Shown piece after piece: positions 6,645 to 14,546 of a stretch of DNA of 15,719 nucleotides. Both the position numbers and the translations under genes were made by a program. Source of the stretch: an uncultured Bacteroidales bacterium (lineage in GTDB: Bacteria > Bacteroidota > Bacteroidia > Bacteroidales > Paludibacteraceae). Each line of letters begins with the position of its first letter. Positions within the stretch are counted from its first letter, which is position 1. Below the pieces are notes generated by a model. The model saw only the letters and a list, made by a program, of their open reading frames with translations, was not told the DNA's origin and made no database searches. The DNA is taken from NCBI GenBank assembly GCA_902799875.1, contig CADCCH010000040.1, positions 1 through 15,719 on the forward strand, given 5' to 3'.

Positions 6645-8322
6645 TTTTATACCAGAAAAAATATTGGTTTTGTTGTTTTTTCTCTTCAGGTGTACGCGCA
6701 ACGTAAATAGGTTCGCGCGTGTACGGGTTGATACCGGTGTAGAACATCGTCGTCGAGAGTGTCATAGGCGTCGGCGTAAAGTCCTGCACCTGCTCCGGAC
6801 GGTAATGCATCTTCTTTGTCTCTTCCGCCAGATGCGACATATCGCGTTTGGTGCAACCCGGATGGGAAGAGATAAAATACGGTATCAATTGTTGGTGCAG
6901 TCCCGCCTCTTCGTTGATACGCAAGAAGAGTTTGCGGAACTCAAGATAGTTGGACCAGTTGGGTTTGCGCATAATATGCAGCACATTGTCCGAACTGTGT
7001 TCGGGTGCTACTTTGAGACGACCGGACACATGTCGTGTGATAAGTTGACGGGCGTACTCTTCGCTCATCAGGTCGTACCGTATACCCGAGCCCACAAACG
7101 CATGCTTGATATACGGTAACTTATCCACCGTGCGGTAGATATCGAGCAGCGGTCCGAAGTCCCGATTGAGGTTCTTGCAGATGCTCGGTTGCAGACAGGA
7201 CGGTCGTGCACATTTCTCGCATAGCGATATATCCTTACCATGCATCTGATACATGTTCGCCGACGGACCACCAAGATCGGAGATGATTCCGTGAAAGTCC
7301 GGCAGTTGACTCAAACGCTCTATCTGCCGGAGGATGGACTCCTTCGAACGCGAGACAATCTGCTTGCCTTGATGGGCTGAGATCGTACAGAACGAACAGC
7401 CCCCAAAACAACCGCGGTGCATACAAACCGACCACTTGATCATGTCGTACGCCGGGATACGTTTGTCTTTATATTTAGGGTGCGGCGTGTATTGGTACGG
7501 CAAGTCAAAGATCGCATCCAGTTGCTCCGTCGTGATAGGCAGATACGAGGGGTTCACCACCACCCAGCGTTTACCTACCGGTTGCACGAGAGTCGTCTGG
7601 TGAATCTTATTGGACTCGATCTCCATGAGTCGGAAGTTCTCGGCATGTTTGCGTTTGTCGCATAGTGCCTCTTCGTGGGATGCCAGCATAATAGCATCCG
7701 CAGGAATCTCTGACTTATCACTCGTCAGATAGGCCGTCTGCGGGATATCGTGTACACAACCGCGCTCTGCAATTTCCACCATCGCCTGTTCGCCCATGCC
7801 ATAAACCAGCATATCTGCACCGCTGTCCACTAAGATGGAGGGCATCAACTTATCCTGCCAGTAGTCATAATGGGTCAGACGTCGCATGGAGGCTTCGATA
7901 CCACCGATCACGATGGGTACATCCGGATATAGTTGCTTGAGGATCTTACAGTACGTGATCGTACAATAATCCGGTCGTGCTCCGGCTCTGCCGTCCGGCG
8001 TATAGGCATCATCCGAACGACGACGTTTGGCAGCGGTGTAGTGGTTCACCATCGAGTCCATCGAACCGGCCGATACGGCAAAATAGAGACGGGGCTTACC
8101 GAACTTCTTAAAATCCCGATAATCACCGTGCCAATCAGGCTGGGGAACGATCGCTACCCGATAACCGGCAGCCTCGAGTACTCGACCCAATACCGCCGCA
8201 CCAAAAGAAGGATGGTCTATATACGCATCCCCGGAGAAGAAGACAATGTCCACTTCATCCCAGCCACGCAAATCCGTTTCTTTCTTGGTCGTCGGCAAGT
8301 ATTTCAAAAGATCGTACTCCAT
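6634..8322 (-). CDS. YgiQ family radical SAM protein
   Basis: A 562-residue protein of the YgiQ (UPF0313) radical SAM family. The reaction and substrate are not established. An N-terminal B12-binding-like region (about 20-250) contains FFSGDAYIDHPSFG and GGIEASMRRL, both characteristic of the family. The radical SAM core starts with CFGGCSFC, giving Cys305, Cys309 and Cys312 as ligands of the SAM-binding [4Fe-4S] cluster. A second cysteine group (CEKCARPSC) lies about 70 residues further on. The protein is at the short end for the family, lacking the long C-terminal tail of some homologues. The ATG at 8322 shares one base with the dnaX stop (TGATG); a TTG one codon upstream is less likely. 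Its 3' end overlaps the M23 gene by 11 bp. Confidence 0.92.
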   Translation of the reverse strand: MEYDLLKYLPTTKKETDLRGWDEVDIVFFSGDAYIDHPSFGAAVLGRVLEAAGYRVAIVPQPDWHGDYRDFKKFGKPRLYFAVSAGSMDSMVNHYTAAKRRRSDDAYTPDGRAGARPDYCTITYCKILKQLYPDVPIVIGGIEASMRRLTHYDYWQDKLMPSILVDSGADMLVYGMGEQAMVEIAERGCVHDIPQTAYLTSDKSEIPADAIMLASHEEALCDKRKHAENFRLMEIESNKIHQTTLVQPVGKRWVVVNPSYLPITTEQLDAIFDLPYQYTPHPKYKDKRIPAYDMIKWSVCMHRGCFGGCSFCTISAHQGKQIVSRSKESILRQIERLSQLPDFHGIISDLGGPSANMYQMHGKDISLCEKCARPSCLQPSICKNLNRDFGPLLDIYRTVDKLPYIKHAFVGSGIRYDLMSEEYARQLITRHVSGRLKVAPEHSSDNVLHIMRKPNWSNYLEFRKLFLRINEEAGLHQQLIPYFISSHPGCTKRDMSHLAEETKKMHYRPEQVQDFTPTPMTLSTTMFYTGINPYTREPIYVARTPEEKKQQNQYFFWYKNGK

Positions 8323-9956
8323 CAATCGATTTGCAGATCCAATGTTTGTTTGAGTTGCTCCAATGCCGGATTCTGCTCCGCCATGAGTTTGTATTTTTCT
8401 TCAGCCGTAAACGCCATCTGCTCCTGATTAAACTCCTCCTGCACCACGCTAATCTGCAGTTCATTGTTATGCAGTTTGGCCCGCAGTTGTTGGAGCAGTG
8501 TCGGTAGCGCTTTCTGCAGTTCCTTCATCTGCCAGGGGTTCGGCATCTGGATTTGTGCCGTGTTTTCACTCTTCAGTTGCGGGGTATAGGTCTCCATCAA
8601 CTGTTTCAGACGCAATTCCTCCGTATGGGTAGCCGCCAGACCAACCCACGCGTCTCTGAGTTGGTCAGCCGTAAAAGGGCGATTGGAAACCGGCTCATTA
8701 AGGTCCTTAAGGCCTTTAGAGTCCTTAGGGTCATTAGGGACTGCCGGCTTCTTTCCTAAGCCGAGCGAGATACTGGGTATCTTGGGCATACTGACAGTAG
8801 TAGTCGCTGCCTTGGGCTGCTCGATGGGCTTATCCGCGGGTGTACTTGGAGCACTAGGAACACTAGTCGTCCTAGGAGTACTAGGCTGAGGAGCTGCTGT
8901 TTGCGGAATATTCTGCGCGACACCCAGTTGGGTCAGTTTGACCAGCGCCAGTTCGACCGTCAGCCGCTTGTTTCGTGCCGTACGGTAGTTGATATCGCAG
9001 GTATTGAGGATATCGAGGGCTTGGAAGATCCAAACCGGAGCGCAGTGTTGTGCCTGCTGGGCGTAGCGTTGACGGATAGCGTCCGAGGTCTCCAACAAAG
9101 GCAGGGTCTGCGGATCTTTGCTGACCAGTACATCGCGCAGGTGTTGCGCTAATCCCGTTACAAAATGTCCGGCATCGAAACCGTGGTTCAACACATCGTT
9201 GAAGAGCAACAAAGCATTTGTTACATCGTGCCGGAGCGCACTGTCCACCAATTGGAAGTAATAGTCGGAGTTCAGAACATTCAGTACTGCTATCGTCTGC
9301 TCGTAAGTGATCGTGTTCCCACAGAAAGCTACCAACTGATCAAAGATCGACAGGGCATCACGCAATCCACCGTCTGCTTTCTGCGCCACGACGTTGAGTG
9401 CCTCTTCGCTGACGGTGATACCCTCTTTGGTAGCAATCGACTGCAGATGCGCGACGATATCCTGCACCGTGATACGGTTGAAGTCATACACCTGACAACG
9501 ACTCAAAATGGTAGGTATCACTTTGTGCTTTTCGGTCGTTGCCAAGATAAAAATAGCATACGAGGGCGGTTCCTCGAGGGTCTTCAATAGCGCATTGAAC
9601 GCCGCCGTCGAGAGCATGTGCACCTCATCAATGATATAGACGGAGTACTTACCTGCCTGCGGCGGGATACGCACCTGATCGAGGATGGACTTGATGTCCT
9701 CCACCGAGTTGTTGGACGCCGCATCGAGTTCGTGTATATTCCACTCCGAACCGGGTTCGTTGGCGTTAATGGTCTTTGCGAAGATACGTGCGCAGGTGGT
9801 CTTACCTACTCCTCGCGGACCGCAAAACAAGTACGCATGCGCCAGACGGTTCTGACGTATCGCGTTCTGCAGCGTTTGTGTGAGCGCCTGTTGACCTACC
9901 ACCGACTCAAAAGTCTGCGGCCGGTACTTACGCGCCGATACAATGTAATTTTCCAT
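8322..9956 (-). CDS. dnaX: DNA polymerase III subunit gamma/tau, zinc module absent
   Basis: A 544-residue clamp-loader ATPase, which loads the sliding clamp and links polymerase cores at the fork. The Walker A motif GPRGVGKT is at 46-53, Walker B IIDEVH near 108-113, and sensor/arginine-finger residues LSRC at 151-154. The collar region runs to about 340, then a low-complexity linker (about 350-425) holding two nonamer-repeat arrays, then a Bacteroidota-type C-terminal domain. In most DnaX proteins a four-cysteine zinc module follows Walker A; here the chain goes from FAKTIN straight through a short NANEPGSEW to NIHELDAASNN, so all four cysteines are missing while the frame is kept. No A-AAA-AAG slippery site for gamma production was seen. 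The start overlaps the phosphopantetheinyl transferase gene by 29 bp. Confidence 0.96.
   Translation of the reverse strand: MENYIVSARKYRPQTFESVVGQQALTQTLQNAIRQNRLAHAYLFCGPRGVGKTTCARIFAKTINANEPGSEWNIHELDAASNNSVEDIKSILDQVRIPPQAGKYSVYIIDEVHMLSTAAFNALLKTLEEPPSYAIFILATTEKHKVIPTILSRCQVYDFNRITVQDIVAHLQSIATKEGITVSEEALNVVAQKADGGLRDALSIFDQLVAFCGNTITYEQTIAVLNVLNSDYYFQLVDSALRHDVTNALLLFNDVLNHGFDAGHFVTGLAQHLRDVLVSKDPQTLPLLETSDAIRQRYAQQAQHCAPVWIFQALDILNTCDINYRTARNKRLTVELALVKLTQLGVAQNIPQTAAPQPSTPRTTSVPSAPSTPADKPIEQPKAATTTVSMPKIPSISLGLGKKPAVPNDPKDSKGLKDLNEPVSNRPFTADQLRDAWVGLAATHTEELRLKQLMETYTPQLKSENTAQIQMPNPWQMKELQKALPTLLQQLRAKLHNNELQISVVQEEFNQEQMAFTAEEKYKLMAEQNPALEQLKQTLDLQID
8691..8735 (-). repeat. Degenerate nonamer array in dnaX linker (C-terminal side)
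   Basis: Five 9-bp units on the plus strand resemble AGGGTCCTT (units start at 8691, 8700, 8709, 8718 and 8727), with one to three differences each. On the coding strand they give the three-residue periodicity NDP-KDS-KGL-KDL-NEP. The unit is a multiple of three, so expansion would keep frame and only lengthen the linker. Confidence 0.65.
8842..8886 (-). repeat. Degenerate nonamer array in dnaX linker (N-terminal side)
   Basis: Five 9-bp units on the plus strand resemble GNACTAGGA, starting at 8842, 8851, 8860, 8869 and 8878. They encode a proline-rich three-residue pattern (RTT-SVP-SAP-STP). The unit sequence differs from the other nonamer array in the same linker, so the two arrays probably arose separately. 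Confidence 0.65.
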
Positions 9957-10497
9957 ATGCTATAGAATAAATATATTTCTCTTTTTCAACAGTCTGAATC
10001 CTGAATCCTGAATCCTGACTCCTTATTCCTTTCAGTTGCTCAAAAGACACAATCCCCGTTCCTTCTGCTTTCACGATCGCTTCTTTCTGCGTCCATAAAC
10101 GCGTGAACTTCCGGTCATCCATCCCTACCCGTTCCTCTTCATTCATCACGCGTGCTATCAAATCCGAATCTGCGTGTCGAATATGTTCAATATCGATACC
10201 TATGGGTTGGTCATCGATGGCAACCGCAATCCCTTCTTTGCAATGACTAATCGAGAAGTACGGTCCGTGCTCCAGATACGGCTTACCGTGTTCGTTGTAT
10301 TTCCATTTGGTATCCCGGTATCCCGGTATCCCGACAAGGTCATAAAGCATCAGCCAACTCTTCAAACAGCAGAACTGTCCAAACGTGTGCTTGTATTGCA
10401 AGGCCTGTTCGCGCCGTTGCGCGGACACGAGCGGTAGCAAGCGTTGTACTTCCTGCTCCGTACACTCCTCCATCCTATCAAATATCGCGACGCGCAT
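9928..10497 (-). CDS. 4'-phosphopantetheinyl transferase superfamily protein
   Basis: A 189-residue Sfp/AcpS-superfamily enzyme, which moves the phosphopantetheine arm of CoA onto a serine of carrier proteins. Motifs appear in order: NEHGKPYL (68-75), FSISHC (81-86), GIDIE with Asp102 and Glu104 for magnesium, and WTQKEA (135-140) with Lys138 and Glu139. The catalytic core is intact. ATG 10497 is chosen because it starts a typical first beta strand (RVAIFD); 10515 and 10473 are alternatives. It overlaps the RND permease gene by 20 bp and dnaX by 29 bp. An 8-bp repeat (residues about 56-63) and a 7-bp repeat (about 160-169) lie within it, neither a multiple of three. No fatty acid, polyketide or peptide synthase gene is nearby, so the carrier-protein target is unknown. 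Confidence 0.9.
   Translation of the reverse strand: MRVAIFDRMEECTEQEVQRLLPLVSAQRREQALQYKHTFGQFCCLKSWLMLYDLVGIPGYRDTKWKYNEHGKPYLEHGPYFSISHCKEGIAVAIDDQPIGIDIEHIRHADSDLIARVMNEEERVGMDDRKFTRLWTQKEAIVKAEGTGIVSFEQLKGIRSQDSGFRIQTVEKEKYIYSIAYGKLHCIGA
9994..10021 (-). repeat. Heptamer tandem repeat in the transferase gene
   Basis: Four 7-bp units lie head to tail on the plus strand: CTGAATC three times (9994-10014), then CTGACTC (10015-10021). On the coding strand they encode SQDSGFRIQ near the C terminus of the phosphopantetheinyl transferase, outside the catalytic motifs. Because the unit is 7 bp, gain or loss of one unit shifts the reading frame. Confidence 0.9.
10309..10332 (-). repeat. Octamer tandem repeat in the transferase gene
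   Basis: Three perfect copies of GGTATCCC (10309-10316, 10317-10324, 10325-10332) lie in the coding sequence. They encode GIPGYRDT just before the NEHGKPYL motif of the phosphopantetheinyl transferase. Loss of one unit would give a stop within about ten codons after the array, removing the catalytic core. Confidence 0.92.
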
Positions 10498-13400
10498 GCA
10501 CTTTCCAATAAACAACCGGTAGAATGGTCACCGTCAGGGGTAAGGTGAACAAGGTACCGAAACAAATAACAACTCCCATCGGCATCCAGAGACTGGTAGC
10601 GGCGATGATCATCGGTAACACTCCTAAGGCCGTGGTAGCCGAAGTCAGGAAGACCGGACGCATACGTCTGAGTCCCGCCTGGTACGCTGCCTCCCGGTAC
10701 GTCAGATGTTTGTACTTACGGGCATCCTCTGCATATTCGTACATCATGATCGCATTGCGGACGATGATACCAATCAGACTGACGACACCTAAGACTGCCG
10801 TGATGGAGATATCCAAACCAAAGAGCCAGAGTCCTAACATCGATCCGAACAAACAGAGGATGGCGCTGCTTAAGGTCAACAAAGCTAGGCCGATCTTACC
10901 GAAGTGGTATAGCAACAACACCAACATCACTGCCAATGCGGCTACAATGGACCAGAGGATTTGCGGAATAAGCATGTCGTTGATCTCCGACAGACCACCA
11001 TACACGATCTCCACCCCTTCCGGCAAGTCCGTCAGATGGGTATTAATCCATTTTTTAACTTTGCGTTCGGCATCGACTTGACTGGTCGTACCCCGTAAGT
11101 CTGCACCTACCGTCAGGGTTCGTACGGCATTTCGATGCTCGATATAGGTATGATGCCAGCCCGGTTCAATCGAAGCCACTTGCCGCAAAGGCACCCAAAC
11201 ACCGGGGATGGCCGTAGGTATCTGGATGGCTCCGAGTTCTTCGGCATTGAGGGCATTGATACCGGCGGTATAAAGGACTACCGGTACGCCGTAGGAGCCT
11301 TCGTACAAGGTCGTGAGTGTGGCACCTTGCGTGGCTTCCCGCAGATAAAGCGAGAGCATCGTCTGAGTGATACCGAGTCGTGTCGCCTCATCGGCTTTGA
11401 GCACCAGTCGTGTCGAAGGAGCCATATTGAAATAATCGCAACGAACGCCCTGCATCTCCGGTTGCACCACCATATAGCGGTAGATACTGTCTGCTATCGG
11501 AAGCATCAAATCCCAGTTATCGCCTTTCACACGTACCTCCAGCGGGTTCTTGACAGCTTGGTAATCCAGTTGTTTGAAGCGTGCGTAGGCATTCGGAAAA
11601 TAATTCTCGTATTTGGCCGTATATTCCTTAAGCACCTGTGCGGTGGCTTTACTCGATGGCGTATTCACAATCAACTGCGCATAATTCGATGCCGGTGTCT
11701 GCGGGGTATAAGTGGCATGGAAACGCGGACTGGACTGGCCGACAAACGCCGTCACGCTCGTCACCCGTTCATCGGCTCGTAAGATCCGTGCCAGACTGTC
11801 TGCCACCGCTGCACTCTCCTCAACCGTCGCACCGTCCCGCAGGTGTATCTCGACGGCAAAAAACTCCCGTTCGGCTTTAGGCAGCAGTTGTAAGTTGCGG
11901 TTAAAGAGCAAGAGGATACCGATACCTGTCGCACCACCCAAGAGACACCACACGACGACCGGATGCGCAAAGCACGCCGTTAGGGCACGTTTGTAGGTGT
12001 TCTGCAACCAGTTAAAGAAACGTGTCTGGATCCGTTCCACCAGATTAAACTCCTCCGGTTTGCGGATACGTATATAGCGAAACGCCAGGTACGGTGTCAC
12101 CCAGGTAGCATAGAAGATACTGGCTACCAACGCAAAGAGCACCGCCCACGGGAAGAGTTGCACGAACTCGCCCAGGGGTCCCTGGATAATGCGCGTCATG
12201 GGGAAGAACATGCCGCAAATAGCCATCGTAGCCAGCGACATCGGTACAAAAAGGAGACTCGTGCTCACATTGGCGCTGTACCAGCGCGAGTGTCTTTTGT
12301 CGAGATAATTGGTGTAGCCGTCTATGACTATCACCGAGTCATCCACAATCATTCCAAGCACAAAGATGAGCGCTGCCAGAGTCACCGTATTCAACTCGAT
12401 ACCGGTGATGTACATCAAACCGATACAGATGGCAGTACAAACCGGTAAGCCGGTCGCAGCCACTAATGCCGTCCGTAAGGGGAAGAGCATCAGCATTACG
12501 GCGATAACCACCAGAATCGATATCAGTATATCGCGCAGGAATGAGAGCACCGAGTCGTGTACCACTTTGGGTTGGTCGGTGATACGGTGAAAACGGATGT
12601 CCGGCGGCAGGAGCGCGGCGGCTTGCGCCAGCTGCTTATCCACCTCGTTACCGAACGCAACGATATTGTTTCCGGGCACCATCTCCATATTGAGAATCAG
12701 ACACGGAGCACCGTCAAACTCTACATACTGTTTGGGTGTCTGGTAGCGCCGCTCGACATCGGCTATATCTTTGAGCCGTATGGTACTTCCGGTCACCGGA
12801 TCGGACCATACAATCTGCTGCTCCAGCTCATATTCGGTCATGTACGGTATGACCACCTGCAGGGTACCGTTGGCATCCTGGTCACCGCCTACGGTTCGCA
12901 ATCCCTGCAGGGCCATTTGGGCTTGTAACACCGAGGGGTTGATACCGTAACGCGAGAGGCGTTCAGGATCGATCGTCACCGCTATCTCTTCCGTCTGCTG
13001 GCCCATGATGCGCAGTTTACCCATCTCAGGTATCGTACGCAATTGGGTGCATAGTTGCTTGGCGTACTGCTCTAACTCACGCGGACTGCGCTGGTCGCTC
13101 TCCACGGCTATCAGCAAGGAAGAGGTGTTTCCGAAATCATCAATCAAAACCGTCTGCAGCACTCCTGCCGGCATCTGCGTCTTCTGCAACAAAGGCAAAC
13201 CTGCACGGATCTTGTTCCAGGCTGCCTCATTGTCAATCTTCGCCATGCGTAACATCACGTACACATACGCGATACCGTCTTTGCTATGACTGAAGGTCAG
13301 CTTCTTATCCACCGCCTCAAAGGTATTGATATAATCCTCCAGGGGAACAGTCACCTGTTGTTCGACCTCTTCGGCGGTTGCCCCGGGATAAACGGCTACC

Positions 13401-13549
13401 ACTAATCCCTGACGCACAGAGAACTGCGGAAACTCGTCCTTGTTCATCTGCGGTAGGGACCAGATACCGAAAGCCATCAAGCCCATGAACAGCGCAATCA
13501 CGAGACCGTGATGCCGCATCGCTCCTTCTATGTGCTTACTCGTTTTCAA
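10478..13549 (-). CDS. RND efflux transporter permease (AcrB/MMPL superfamily)
   Basis: A 1023-residue inner-membrane proton antiporter, the pump of a tripartite efflux system. The layout is the classic doubled one: helix 1 at about 14-34, a large periplasmic loop to about 330, helices 2-6, helix 7 near 535, a second loop to about 850, and helices 8-12. The proton-relay pair is visible in helix 4 as Asp403-Asp404 (GMIVDDSV). At the helix 10 position where AcrB has Lys940 there is Arg931 (IIVRNAI). The start appears to be TTG at 13549: homologues carry about ten residues before the AMRH motif. ATG 13519 would cut those off but is a valid alternative. With TTG the gene overlaps the adaptor gene by 14 bp. 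Substrates cannot be told from sequence. Confidence 0.95.
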   Translation of the reverse strand: MKTSKHIEGAMRHHGLVIALFMGLMAFGIWSLPQMNKDEFPQFSVRQGLVVAVYPGATAEEVEQQVTVPLEDYINTFEAVDKKLTFSHSKDGIAYVYVMLRMAKIDNEAAWNKIRAGLPLLQKTQMPAGVLQTVLIDDFGNTSSLLIAVESDQRSPRELEQYAKQLCTQLRTIPEMGKLRIMGQQTEEIAVTIDPERLSRYGINPSVLQAQMALQGLRTVGGDQDANGTLQVVIPYMTEYELEQQIVWSDPVTGSTIRLKDIADVERRYQTPKQYVEFDGAPCLILNMEMVPGNNIVAFGNEVDKQLAQAAALLPPDIRFHRITDQPKVVHDSVLSFLRDILISILVVIAVMLMLFPLRTALVAATGLPVCTAICIGLMYITGIELNTVTLAALIFVLGMIVDDSVIVIDGYTNYLDKRHSRWYSANVSTSLLFVPMSLATMAICGMFFPMTRIIQGPLGEFVQLFPWAVLFALVASIFYATWVTPYLAFRYIRIRKPEEFNLVERIQTRFFNWLQNTYKRALTACFAHPVVVWCLLGGATGIGILLLFNRNLQLLPKAEREFFAVEIHLRDGATVEESAAVADSLARILRADERVTSVTAFVGQSSPRFHATYTPQTPASNYAQLIVNTPSSKATAQVLKEYTAKYENYFPNAYARFKQLDYQAVKNPLEVRVKGDNWDLMLPIADSIYRYMVVQPEMQGVRCDYFNMAPSTRLVLKADEATRLGITQTMLSLYLREATQGATLTTLYEGSYGVPVVLYTAGINALNAEELGAIQIPTAIPGVWVPLRQVASIEPGWHHTYIEHRNAVRTLTVGADLRGTTSQVDAERKVKKWINTHLTDLPEGVEIVYGGLSEINDMLIPQILWSIVAALAVMLVLLLYHFGKIGLALLTLSSAILCLFGSMLGLWLFGLDISITAVLGVVSLIGIIVRNAIMMYEYAEDARKYKHLTYREAAYQAGLRRMRPVFLTSATTALGVLPMIIAATSLWMPMGVVICFGTLFTLPLTVTILPVVYWKVHARRDI

Positions 13550-14546
13550 TCTTACAACCTTTGTACAGTTTCTGATATCCCTCTACGATGAGGGTGTCGT
13601 TCTCTTGCAAGCCGCTGCGTACCCGTACGCCGTCGGCTTTATATCCGTCTATAGTGATATTGCGTCTTACCGCTCTCCCCTGCTCTGCCACCCATACGGT
13701 CGGTCCTTCGGGCTTGAGCAAGATACACTTGGCAGGAATCACGATCTCCTCCTCTTTGAACCTCTCACTTCTCACCTTTACGGTCGCCACCATGCCGGAC
13801 TGCAGTCCCTCTGCGTCACCGTCGATACGGGCTACCACCTCATAGGTGTGGGTCAGGGCGTTGGCCGAATAGTTACGCTCCGTAATCGTTATAGGAAAGG
13901 ACTGCTCCACGGCGGCGCAGCTCACTTCGCCTTTTTTGCCCAATCCGTTGATCTCGGTCTGCGGCACGGTGAAACGTACGCGGAAAGAGCGGACATCCAA
14001 TAACGTACAGAGGATCGTACCGGGGAGGATGGTCTGACCGTTGCTGATCTCCAAGCCGCTGATGATGCCGTCTCTCGGAGCGGTCAGCGTACACTCCTCC
14101 AATTGCCTCTGCGCCGCGGCGTAGAGCGATCGGGCTTGCTGGAGCTGACTCTCTATCTCCACCATCTTCTGGTCGGAGACGACGCCTTTCTCGTGCACTT
14201 TGCTCACGCGGTCGAATCCGTCTTGCGCATGCTGCAAGGTAGCTTTGGCGCTCTCCAAGGCGTTCAGTGCCTGTGTGTTATCGACCGCCAGGATGGTCTG
14301 CCCTGCCGTCACGCGTTGACCGTTCTGCACAGCCACCGCCACGACACGTCCGGGCGTCTGCAGACTCAGCGGCGTCTCTTGCGCCGCCTCAATCGTACCT
14401 ACGTACCGTGAGTTGATAGAGCTCGCTTGCGGACTAACCGCCATCGTTTTCACTTTCACCGGTGCCTGCTCCTGCTGCGTACGCTCCATCTTGGAGCAGC
14501 TGATCCAGCAAAGCAGCACGCCTATTACCAAAAGCTTATCCTTCAT
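13536..14546 (-). CDS. RND efflux periplasmic adaptor, probable lipoprotein
   Basis: A 336-residue membrane fusion protein, linking the RND permease to an outer-membrane channel. The N terminus is a short basic-hydrophobic signal ending in a lipobox-like WISC, so Cys17 is the likely lipidated residue. The barrel-sandwich (lipoyl-like) halves lie at about 60-92 and 152-182, flanking a helical hairpin at about 93-150. A beta-barrel domain follows (about 185-265), then a membrane-proximal domain. The length is normal for the AcrA/MexA family. ATG 14546 overlaps the MATE stop by 11 bp (ATGAAGGATAA). The pump permease follows directly, so the two subunits are co-translated; a TolC-like partner is not visible. 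Confidence 0.94.
   Translation of the reverse strand: MKDKLLVIGVLLCWISCSKMERTQQEQAPVKVKTMAVSPQASSINSRYVGTIEAAQETPLSLQTPGRVVAVAVQNGQRVTAGQTILAVDNTQALNALESAKATLQHAQDGFDRVSKVHEKGVVSDQKMVEIESQLQQARSLYAAAQRQLEECTLTAPRDGIISGLEISNGQTILPGTILCTLLDVRSFRVRFTVPQTEINGLGKKGEVSCAAVEQSFPITITERNYSANALTHTYEVVARIDGDAEGLQSGMVATVKVRSERFKEEEIVIPAKCILLKPEGPTVWVAEQGRAVRRNITIDGYKADGVRVRSGLQENDTLIVEGYQKLYKGCKIENE

Noticed and set aside
8322..9956. Programmed frameshift in dnaX to make a short gamma form
   Set aside because: No A-AAA-AAG or similar slippery heptamer followed by a hairpin was found near the linker.
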